Shown here in pieces: positions 32,927 through 39,968 of a stretch of DNA of 64,000 nt. Both the position numbers and the translations under genes were made by a program. This DNA is from Brevibacillus_C sp046036945. Its GTDB lineage: Bacteria; Bacillota; Bacilli; Brevibacillales; Brevibacillaceae. Location: positions 1 to 64,000 of the forward strand of contig NZ_JBJQOQ010000019.1 of NCBI RefSeq assembly GCF_046036945.1. Reading direction: 5' to 3'. The first letter of the stretch is position 1. Every line of letters starts with the position of its first letter. Under the pieces are notes generated by a model. The model saw only the letters and a list, made by a program, of their open reading frames with translations, was not told where the DNA came from and searched no databases.

Positions 32927-33868
32927 ATGAAACTAATACAGTCTGTAACGGGTCCGATTGAAGTTAACCAATTGGGAAAAACATTGATTCATGAGCATTT
33001 GCGAACTAGGGCAGAGGAAGTAGCGGTTCAGTTTCCTCATTTGTATGATGCCCAGGAAGAATACCGATTGGCGATGAATCAGGTCGTGGGCGCTCGAGAG
33101 CATGGCGTGAAAACCATTTTTGATCCAAGCGTCATGGGGCTGGATCGAGATGTTCGATTTATGAAACGGGTTTCGGAAGATTCTGGCGTACAGATTATTG
33201 CGGCTTCCGGAATCTTTACCTTCCATTATTTGCCGACCAGATTTATGTCTAATGATATCGATTTCATGGCAGATCAATTTGTACGAGACATTGAAGTGGG
33301 AGTACAAAACAGCGAGATTAAAGCAGGGTTTTTAAAATGTGCAACCGAGGTCCAAGGGGTGACTCCGGATGTAGAAAAAGTGTTACGGGGGGTAGCTCGC
33401 GCCCATCTTCGCACAGGAGTACCGATCATGACCCATTCGGCTCCTTCCAAAGAAACCGGCTTGCTGCAAATCGAAATTTTCGAGCAAGAAGGAGTGGATC
33501 TGAGCAAAGTATTGATCGGGCATTGCGGAGATACCGACAATCTCGACTACATCGAAAGAGTCCTGGATAAAGGAGTTTTCATCGGGATGGACCGTTACGG
33601 TATTTCTACGGTTCTGTCTACGGAAAAAAGAAATGAAACCGTTTGCGCTTTGGTGAAAAAAGGGTATGCAAACCGTATGTTCTTGTCTCAAGACTATTGT
33701 TGTACAACGGACCGTTATAAACCGGAACACTTGAAGAAGGAAAAGCTACCGGACTGGTCGATGACGTTCCTTTTCGACGCTGTAATCCCTGCCCTGATCG
33801 AGCAAGGCGTTTCGGAAAACGATATCCACCTCATGATGCACGAGAATGTAAAGCAGTGGTTGCGCTAA
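32927..33868 (+). CDS. Phosphotriesterase-family metal-dependent hydrolase (lactonase candidate)
   Basis: 313 residues from ATG 32927 (GGAGGGAG upstream). The amidohydrolase metal site is complete: HEHLR (HxH) near residue 20, the bridging lysine in AGFLKCATE, His in PIMTHSAP and in LIGHCGDTDN, and Asp in FLSQDYCCTTD. Phosphotriesterase-like lactonases open lactone rings; others are amidases or esterases. Next to a luciferase-like monooxygenase, lactone hydrolysis is the best guess. The gene stands between the TRAP operon terminator and the activator gene; its own promoter is not obvious. Confidence 0.88.
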   Translation: MKLIQSVTGPIEVNQLGKTLIHEHLRTRAEEVAVQFPHLYDAQEEYRLAMNQVVGAREHGVKTIFDPSVMGLDRDVRFMKRVSEDSGVQIIAASGIFTFHYLPTRFMSNDIDFMADQFVRDIEVGVQNSEIKAGFLKCATEVQGVTPDVEKVLRGVARAHLRTGVPIMTHSAPSKETGLLQIEIFEQEGVDLSKVLIGHCGDTDNLDYIERVLDKGVFIGMDRYGISTVLSTEKRNETVCALVKKGYANRMFLSQDYCCTTDRYKPEHLKKEKLPDWSMTFLFDAVIPALIEQGVSENDIHLMMHENVKQWLR

Positions 33869-34033
33869 AGAAAGGCAAGATCGGAACATGATTCAAACAC
33901 CCCTCCTGGATCGAGGAGAAGACGTTGGCAGGATAAGATCGGCATACACAGCCAGATGCGGGAGGGGAACCACAGATGCTTGATTCCCGTTATAAATTTG
34001 GGGGAGGCAATCATTTATGGAAGGAGGGTGAAT

Positions 34034-35950
34034 ATGAAGCTGTTTGTTAGTGGATTTTCACCTTTGGATCAATACGTCGAGGACGAGATCAAAATTAGAA
34101 AAGCCAACATACAAGGACTCGTGGTGCAGCGGCTCGAGTCCACAGACATCCTGAAAAATCCGACGTACATTCAAAAAGACGATGTCCTAATTTGCGGCGC
34201 GACCATCTACGAGGTTTTTAAAGAAATCAATGTCAGAGGACAATTGGTTCCTTTGCGCGTTCAAACTGCCGATTTTCTAAATGCTCTTACGCAAGCGGCC
34301 AGAGTAGGAAATGAAATCAACATCATCAATTACAAAGAAATCTTTTTGAAGAACGATCCTTCCGAGCTTGAAAAGGTCTTTGATATAAAAATTAACCAGT
34401 ATTATTATAAAGACTCCGAATCTGCAAACATGTTAATCGAAGAGCTTGCACAAAAAAACCAAAGCATCGTCATTGGCTCCGGTTTAATTGTCTTAAAAGC
34501 GATCTACAGAGGCATGAAGGGATTTATTTGGTACGGAAAAGAGAGTGTAAAGCTGGCAGTCGATATTGCTTTCCACATCCTGTCGGCACGTTTTGAAGAG
34601 CAGAGCAATAATATCCGGCAAGAATACATCCTCGATCATTTTAATGAGGGTGTAATAAGCTTGAATGCATTAGGAAGAATAATCCAAATCAACCCGAAGG
34701 CGATCGAGCTGTTAGAGCTGCAAAAGTACAGGGATTTACGTGGTGTCAGTATCAAGGAAGTCGAAGAACTCGATTTCATTTCCAAGCACTATGAAAATAA
34801 TAATTACTTGAAAGACAAACTGCTGGAATACCGGAACAAAACGCTCTATTTTAACTCTTTTCCCGTTGATGTGAAAGGCAGTAACGACGGTTCTGTCATT
34901 CTCATTTCGGATGCAGCGGATATCCAGAAGCACGAGAAGAAAATCCGCAGAAAGCTGTATGATGATTCAAACAGCGCTATTTATGAATTTGAAGATATTG
35001 TAGGTAAAAGTGAGATCATGCAAAGGACGAAGCGCAAGGCGCAAAAGTATGCCAAAACAGATGCGAACGTACTCATCATCGGTGAATCCGGTACAGGAAA
35101 AGAGCTCTTTGCCCAGAGTATTCATAATGCAAGCATGCGATCGAAGGAACCGTTTATCGCGGTAAACTGTGCAGCCATACCAGAAAACCTGCTTGAATCT
35201 GAATTTTTCGGCTATAGCGAAGGGGCTTTCACAGGGGCTGTGAAGGGGGGAAAGCCTGGCTTGTTCGAGCTTGCCCATAAAGGAACGGTATTTTTGGATG
35301 AGCTGGGGGAGCTTCCCTTAAGCATGCAATCAAAATTATTGCGTATTCTCCAGGAAAAGGTGGTACGGCGTATCGGGAGCGCTACTTCGATCCCGATTGA
35401 CGTCAGAATCATTGCAGCAACAAATGTGAACCTTCTTGAACAAGTAAAGCAAGGAGGGTTTCGCCTGGATTTATTCTATCGCATAAGTGTCCTTAATCTC
35501 ATTCTCCCTTCCTTAAACGACCGAAAAGAGGATTTGCCGGATTTGGTACTCTCCTATACATCTCGCAAGTACCCTGACTTTATGAAGATCATTCAAAAGT
35601 GTATAGCCGATATTACCGAGTTGTTGGAGGAGTATTCATGGGATGGAAATATACGGGAACTGGAAAATAACCTGGAGCGTTTGTTTACTTACCTAGAGAA
35701 TCCCGAAACCATAACAAAACGTGATGTCGTGAACAACCTGGTCGAGACACTCGACGATAATAATTTTGTCATCACGAATCGTTTTAAAGACAACGATTCC
35801 TATCAGGATATTCTACGAGAAACGGAAATCAATACCATCAAAGGCGCTCTGCAGAAAACGAACGGGAACAAGAAGGATGCTGCCAAGTTATTGGGAATCA
35901 GCAGAAGTACCTTATGGAGGAAATTAAATGAAACGGATCAGTCGAAATAA
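34034..35950 (+). CDS. Sigma-54-dependent activator (PrpR_N - PAS - AAA+ - Fis HTH)
   Basis: 638 residues from ATG 34034 with AAGGAGGG upstream. An N-terminal PrpR_N-like sensory domain (about 1-190) has DVLICGATIYEVFKE and IVIGSGLIVLKAI; a PAS segment follows (FNEGVISLNALGRIIQINP). The AAA+ domain starts with GKSEIMQRTKRKAQKYAKTD; Walker A GESGTGKELFAQ, the sigma-54-contacting GAFTGA loop (YSEGAFTGAVKGG), Walker B GTVFLDELGEL and the arginine region RLDLFYRISVL are intact. The C-terminal HTH reads GNKKDAAKLLGISRSTLWRKL. PrpR_N domains bind small acids or CoA-pathway metabolites. It is the obvious activator of the four -24/-12 promoters in the island. Confidence 0.95.
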   Translation: MKLFVSGFSPLDQYVEDEIKIRKANIQGLVVQRLESTDILKNPTYIQKDDVLICGATIYEVFKEINVRGQLVPLRVQTADFLNALTQAARVGNEINIINYKEIFLKNDPSELEKVFDIKINQYYYKDSESANMLIEELAQKNQSIVIGSGLIVLKAIYRGMKGFIWYGKESVKLAVDIAFHILSARFEEQSNNIRQEYILDHFNEGVISLNALGRIIQINPKAIELLELQKYRDLRGVSIKEVEELDFISKHYENNNYLKDKLLEYRNKTLYFNSFPVDVKGSNDGSVILISDAADIQKHEKKIRRKLYDDSNSAIYEFEDIVGKSEIMQRTKRKAQKYAKTDANVLIIGESGTGKELFAQSIHNASMRSKEPFIAVNCAAIPENLLESEFFGYSEGAFTGAVKGGKPGLFELAHKGTVFLDELGELPLSMQSKLLRILQEKVVRRIGSATSIPIDVRIIAATNVNLLEQVKQGGFRLDLFYRISVLNLILPSLNDRKEDLPDLVLSYTSRKYPDFMKIIQKCIADITELLEEYSWDGNIRELENNLERLFTYLENPETITKRDVVNNLVETLDDNNFVITNRFKDNDSYQDILRETEINTIKGALQKTNGNKKDAAKLLGISRSTLWRKLNETDQSK

Positions 35951-36015
35951 TCTTATTTCAACTGTTGGAGGAGATTTCCTAAAAGACAAAATAAGAACTG
36001 TCAAAAAGATCTGAA

Positions 36016-36118
36016 ATGTTTCCGAGATTCATCCCCTTCCTCTGCAGGTAGGGGATGAATCTCGGTTAGGCGAAGCCTACATGCACTTGTCTATTGCCTG
36101 AGTCGTCCATCGTCAAAA
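36016..36118 (+). mobile_element. IS200/IS605-type right-end (omegaRNA-like) segment, copy B
   Basis: Hairpin GATTCATCCCC/GGGGATGAATC (11 bp), then TAGGC-GAA-GCCTA and the end CCATCGTCAA. It is nearly identical to 1557-1657, with intact stems here. It is followed directly by what looks like the left end of a tnpB element (AAAATGCTGTCTC...), so a right end abuts a left end. Confidence 0.5.
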
Positions 36119-36317
36119 AATGCTGTCTCATTTTCTAAGAGAGAGACGACTGACGGAGTTTTTTGTGGTATGATGGGAATGTACGTTCNCTCGGTTAGGC
36201 GAAGCCTACATGCACTTGTCTATTGCCTGAGTCGTCCATCGTCAAAAAATGCTGTCTCATTTTCTAAGAGAGAGACGACTGACGGAGTTTTTTGTGGTAT
36301 GATGGGAATGTACGTTC
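36061..36317 (+). repeat. Two identical 128-bp copies around a single N (assembly join)
   Basis: 36061-36188 and 36190-36317 are identical over 128 bases and separated only by the N at 36189. This is the pattern left when two contigs ending in the same repeat are joined without collapsing their overlap. The repeat includes the IS200/IS605 end, which is present elsewhere in the window, so the join may be wrong. Confidence 0.9.
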
Positions 36318-36338
36318 CCATTAAGGTGGTGGTCCTTC

Positions 36339-36393
36339 GTGCAGATCACGTTTCAGTTTCGTCTCGATCCGACTTCCGAACAGGAACAGCTCG
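36339..36393 (+). pseudogene. TnpB (IS200/IS605 OrfB) N-terminal fragment
   Basis: After GGTGGTGGTCC, GTG opens VQITFQFRLDPTSEQEQL, the characteristic start of TnpB-type RNA-guided nucleases/transposase accessory proteins. After about 18 codons it is cut: the sequence continues as the minus-strand MFS fragment. Confidence 0.7.
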
Positions 36394-36568
36394 GGGCCGT
36401 GATCGCATAAGCCACTGCATAACTGACATACAGTAGCCCGCCTGAATGCAAAGGCATATCGGTCGTTGCTGATATTGCCGGCAAGAGCGGTACGGTGGCG
36501 ATGGAATCAAAGCCGACTAAAAAAGAGCAGAGAGCCAGCACAGGCAAAAGCCAAGCCGTCGTCGTCAT
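36394..36568 (-). pseudogene. MFS transporter N-terminal fragment
   Basis: Read from ATG 36568 on the minus strand (GGAGGTTTACTT upstream): MTTTAWLLPVLALCSFLVGF, then DSIATVPLLPAI and GGLLYVSYAVAYAITAP, the first two helices of a DHA1-type drug:H+ antiporter. It ends at the TnpB fragment, so about 85 percent of the gene is missing. It once diverged from the Rrf2 gene; ATATAGTTAA is repeated at 36592 and 36606 in its leader. Confidence 0.7.
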
Positions 36569-36705
36569 TAAGTAAACCTCCCGGAAATATAGTTAAATGA
36601 TATATAGTTAATTAAGAGGATCGCAACATCTACCGCTGATGCGATATCTGGTTTCGCCCTGACACTTGCAGACGAAGAATAGCAGATTGCAGAACAAGTA
36701 TGTTA

Positions 36706-36734
36706 TTGCAAATTGGATTCGAATCGAATATTAT
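36706..36734 (+). promoter_or_regulatory. SigA promoter of the Rrf2 gene with a palindrome in the spacer
   Basis: TTGCAA, a 17-base spacer and TATTAT. The spacer holds the palindrome GATTCGAATC, well placed for a repressor such as the Rrf2 protein itself. Confidence 0.55.
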
Positions 36735-36784
36735 GGATATTGCAGGTCCATATTAAGAACAATCTTGGGAAGGGAGGGGGAGAC

Positions 36785-37276
36785 ATGCAGTTCTCTAAAA
36801 GTACAGATTACGCCCTGCACGCCTTACTTCATTTGGGTCACTCGGAGCGTGGCAACAACATCGGAATCAAGGAATTATCTGCGATACTTGGCGTTTCCGA
36901 AAGCTATTTATCCAAAATCATGTCCAAGCTGAGGCAGGATGGAATCGTACGCGCTGTGCCAGGGGTCAACGGCGGCTACGAGCTTGCACGGCCGGCCGAT
37001 CAGATCACTTTTCTTGATGTGATTCAAGTGATTGAAGGAAGACAGCAGCTGTTCGAATGCTCGAATTCGAATTCGCGGCAGCATCAGTTGCTAGCTGAAG
37101 AGGGAGCTGCAGAGCGGGATCAGAAACAGGAACGTCCAAGAATGAACGGATGTCTGGTTGAGAAAGTGATGAACGGCGCGGAACAGCATCTGCACCAATA
37201 TTTGCGGGAACACACGATCCAGTCGGTACTGGATGAGGCGCTCAAGCGTTGCAACCATGAGGTAAACAAGAAGTGA
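36785..37276 (+). CDS. Rrf2-family transcriptional regulator
   Basis: 163 residues, GGGAGGGGG before the ATG. MQFSKSTDYALHALLHLG and the winged HTH IKELSAILGVSESYLSKIM with the wing PGVNGGYELARP are typical. Cysteines are at FECSN, MNGCLVEK and KRCNHE; they are spaced differently from the [2Fe-2S] ligands of NsrR/IscR, so cluster binding or thiol redox sensing is possible but unproven. It stands 50 bases before a thioredoxin-reductase-like gene, its likely target. Confidence 0.9.
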   Translation: MQFSKSTDYALHALLHLGHSERGNNIGIKELSAILGVSESYLSKIMSKLRQDGIVRAVPGVNGGYELARPADQITFLDVIQVIEGRQQLFECSNSNSRQHQLLAEEGAAERDQKQERPRMNGCLVEKVMNGAEQHLHQYLREHTIQSVLDEALKRCNHEVNKK

Positions 37277-37327
37277 TGCACTTCTTGCGCTTTAATTATG
37301 GATATTATAGATCTATGGAGGTGTAAG

Positions 37328-38251
37328 ATGAGAATGGAAAAACAACTTCTTGATGTGGCGATTATTGGCGGAGGACCGGCAGGATTGAACGCCGCCCTCG
37401 TACTGGGGAGGGCGAGAAAAAACGTAGCGGTGATCGATGAAGGCCGCCCCCGTAACGCGGTGACTCGCGAGGCCCACGGGTTTCTTACCCGCGATGGAAT
37501 AAGCCCTAGTGAATTTCGACGAATTGCGCAGGAAGAGATCAGCGCCTATCCCTCTGTGTCTTTCGTGGCGGATACGGCTGTGTCGATTGCGGGAGAGGAC
37601 GGTCAGTTTCATATTGCGACTGCGCAAGGAAAAACCTTTGAGAGCAAAAAGGTGCTATTTGCCGTCGGTATGAAGGACCGGCCGCTGGACATTCCAGGGC
37701 TGGCGGAGGTCTATGGGAAAAGCGCCTTCGTCTGCCCGTATTGCGATGGCTGGGAATTGAGAGACGAGCCGCTTGTCGTCATTAACAAGGGGGCTGAGCT
37801 TATGCACTTCGCTCCTTTGATATCCGGATGGTCGAACCGTTTTACTATCTGCACGAACGGCCCCGATGAGCTTACGGACACGCAGCGCGAGGAGCTCCTC
37901 CGGCATCGTGTCCCCTTATTCGAATCGCCGATCCAGTCCATCGACTCGAACGACGGGATCGTGCGTCAAGTGGTTCTCGTAGACAGGACGACCATTCCAT
38001 GTAGGGGGATCTTTTTTAAACCGGAGCTGGTTCCGGGATCGGACTTGCCGCGAGCCATCGGATGCCACCTTACGGATACAGGAATGGTTGTCGTCGATGA
38101 CTTCGGGAAAACGAATGTTCCGGGGGTCTACAGCGCCGGGGATGCGGCATCGCGAATGCATCAGGCCATTGCTGCCGCCTCTATGGGCGCATTTGCTGCC
38201 GCAGTCATAAACAATGAGCTGAATATGGAGGCCTGGAGTCGAAACGGATGA
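37328..38251 (+). CDS. NAD(P)/FAD-dependent oxidoreductase, thioredoxin-reductase-like
   Basis: 307 residues from ATG 37328 with GGAGGTG upstream. FAD loop IIGGGPAGLNAALVLGRA at the N-terminus, a CPYCDGWE active-site-like CxxC at about residues 137-140, and GVYSAGDAASRMHQAIAAA at the C-terminus. The second Rossmann motif is atypical (INKGAEL instead of GxGxxA), so NADPH use is uncertain. Similar single-domain proteins are found beside Rrf2 or other redox regulators. Probable role in thiol/disulfide or redox sensing. Confidence 0.87.
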   Translation: MRMEKQLLDVAIIGGGPAGLNAALVLGRARKNVAVIDEGRPRNAVTREAHGFLTRDGISPSEFRRIAQEEISAYPSVSFVADTAVSIAGEDGQFHIATAQGKTFESKKVLFAVGMKDRPLDIPGLAEVYGKSAFVCPYCDGWELRDEPLVVINKGAELMHFAPLISGWSNRFTICTNGPDELTDTQREELLRHRVPLFESPIQSIDSNDGIVRQVVLVDRTTIPCRGIFFKPELVPGSDLPRAIGCHLTDTGMVVVDDFGKTNVPGVYSAGDAASRMHQAIAAASMGAFAAAVINNELNMEAWSRNG

Positions 38252-38299
38252 CGATTTTTCCGACAGCGAGCTCGTCGAGTTCGTCCTTGGTCTGTTCCT

Positions 38300-38515
38300 C
38301 TGGGAGAGCCTGTAGAAGGGCCGCTGAAGCCGGGAACGGAGCCGCTGTCGGTTGAATCGAAAGGCGGAAGCGCAATAACGGAAGCGAAAGACGGAGCGCA
38401 GCATCCGAACAGGTTGCCCAACACCGCGACGAATCTCTATAACCTGGGATTCCTAGGAGCGATCTCGTTGTTGGCAGGCTGGTTGCTGCGAAGAAAAGAG
38501 AGCAAGGAGCAATAG
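38300..38515 (+). pseudogene. C-terminal fragment of an LPNTA-type sortase substrate
   Basis: In the frame ending at TAG 38513-38515: a Pro/Glu-rich stretch (EPVEGPLKPGTEPLSVES), then LPNTAT, a hydrophobic helix (NLGFLGAISLLAGWLL) and a basic tail RRKESKEQ. This is a complete cell-wall sorting signal; LPNTA is the motif used by class D sortases. The rest of the surface protein is missing. Confidence 0.7.
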
Positions 38516-38532
38516 GTCGGCAGCCATAACAG

Positions 38533-38576
38533 AGAAGAAAACACTTTTCTTCGGGAAAGGTGTTTTCTTCTGCTTT
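38533..38576 (+). terminator. Hairpin between the sortase substrate remnant and the sortase
   Basis: AGAAGAAAACAC pairs with GTGTTTTCTTCT around a 14-base loop; the right arm is T-rich, followed by GCTTT. Confidence 0.65.
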
Positions 38577-38596
38577 AATATGGAGGGGAATTGTGT

Positions 38597-39110
38597 ATGC
38601 GGAGGAAAGCAGGGACGCTTCTGATGGCGATTGGCATGTTCGTCGTTGCGATCGCCATTTTCCAATATTTTGAACATCAGATCAAGATGAAACAAGCTTT
38701 GGCAAAGGCAGAGGCATTAGTCGCGTCCTCGCCAATGGAGGATACTTTTGCTGCGGAACTGACCGCCTCCTCTGCTGCGTCCTCTGATTCCCTTTCCGAG
38801 CGGCCCGAATTTAGCCCCAGCGAGAACGAAGTTATTGGAACGCTGCTAATCCCGAAGATAAAGGCTGAGCTGCCGATTATAGAAGGTACGGATAAGGAAA
38901 TGCTTAAACAAGGCGTCGGACACTACCTTACAAGCGCGTTTCCGTCGGAGGGGGAACAGGATCGTATTGTCCGGACATCGCGATACGGTTTTTCGGGATT
39001 TTGCCAAGCTGAAGTTAGGGGACCGGTTCATCGTCAAGATGCCGTACGGTACATTCGAATATCCTGACATCTTCTCCATATTGAGATTTTGCAAAGAAAG
39101 GTTTGTATGA
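38597..39110 (+). pseudogene. Class D sortase, frameshifted and truncated
   Basis: From ATG 38597 (TGGAGGGG upstream): a signal-anchor helix, then the sortase D core IGTLLIPKIKAELPIIEG and GVGHYLTSAFP. At about 38975 the frame is lost; SGHRDTVFRDFAKLKLGDRF, with the catalytic His, and IVKMPYGTFEY continue in another frame and the gene breaks off near 39065, before the catalytic Cys and Arg. It would have anchored the LPNTA protein whose tail lies just upstream. Confidence 0.85.
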
Positions 39111-39116
39111 TACAAT
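39089..39116 (+). promoter_or_regulatory. SigA promoter for the uracil-DNA glycosylase operon
   Basis: TTGCAA, a 16-base spacer and TACAAT. It lies within the tail of the sortase remnant, 140 bases before the next gene. Confidence 0.6.
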
Positions 39117-39254
39117 AGTTTCGGAAGATTTTTTTCGTTGTTACAAGTTTTTTTACCTCCCGCATAATCAAGTGATACGACAGTTGTGCGCTTTTTCGCT
39201 TACGCAGCGGGAGGGCGTATTATTTTTTGGGCAGAAAGGGCGGGGGGAGAGCGT

Positions 39255-39968
39255 ATGCGCAGGCCTGAAGACGCGTTTCCTGACTTGTATCGGCGTCTGA
39301 CGTCGGATGGATACCGCAGTGAGGATGTAGGGAAGGCTGTAGAGACGACCAACCGGATCGTCATGCTGGAGAGACTTCGCCGATATGTATTGCAATGCAC
39401 TGACTGCCGCTTTCATCAGACTTGCCACTACCGCGTCCCGGGAGTGGGAAACAGCAGCAGCCGCTTTATGATTGTCGGTGAGGGGCCGGGCGAGGACGAA
39501 GATGCTTGGGGGCAGCCGCTGGTGGGGATTAGCGGTACTTTGCTTTCGCTTATCCTGGAAAAGTTGGGGATTGCCCGTGAGCAGCTCTACATTACGAATG
39601 TGATGAAATGCCGCGTAGTGGATGATGCGGGCCGCAACAAGACGCCTACCAGCGAAGAAACTCATCCTTGCCGCAAGTTTTTGCACAGGGAATTCGCGCA
39701 CATCCGGCCTTATGTCGTACTCGCGCTGGGTAAGGTAGCCATGCAGCACTTTTTTCCGGAGCAGCGATCCATATCAGCCGTTCGCGGCAAAGCGCTGGCT
39801 TACGAAGGGGCTTTTGTCATTCCTACTTGGCATCCGTCGTATATTTTACGGCAGACGGGTGCAGATCTGCAGCGGGCAAAGCGCGAAGCATGGGGTGACT
39901 TTCAACAGGCGTTCCAGTTGTATCATCAGCTCCGCCAGAAAGAAGAGAACAGGGGAGAAACAAGATGA
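39255..39968 (+). CDS. Uracil-DNA glycosylase, family 4 (iron-sulfur type)
   Basis: 237 residues from ATG 39255 (GGGGGGAGAG upstream). [4Fe-4S] ligands: CTDCRFH near residue 47 and two later cysteines in MKCRVVDDAGRNKTPTSEE..HPC. The active-site loop GEGPGEDEDAWGQPLVG and the motif WHPSYILRQ are conserved. It removes uracil from DNA. The stop overlaps the start of the permease gene, so the two are translationally coupled. Not related to the debris upstream. Confidence 0.92.
   Translation: MRRPEDAFPDLYRRLTSDGYRSEDVGKAVETTNRIVMLERLRRYVLQCTDCRFHQTCHYRVPGVGNSSSRFMIVGEGPGEDEDAWGQPLVGISGTLLSLILEKLGIAREQLYITNVMKCRVVDDAGRNKTPTSEETHPCRKFLHREFAHIRPYVVLALGKVAMQHFFPEQRSISAVRGKALAYEGAFVIPTWHPSYILRQTGADLQRAKREAWGDFQQAFQLYHQLRQKEENRGETR

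Noticed and set aside
33935..33960. TTGGCAGGATAAGATC before the activator gene as a sigma-54 promoter
   Set aside because: The -12 element is TC instead of GC, and it lacks an upstream repeat of the enhancer family.
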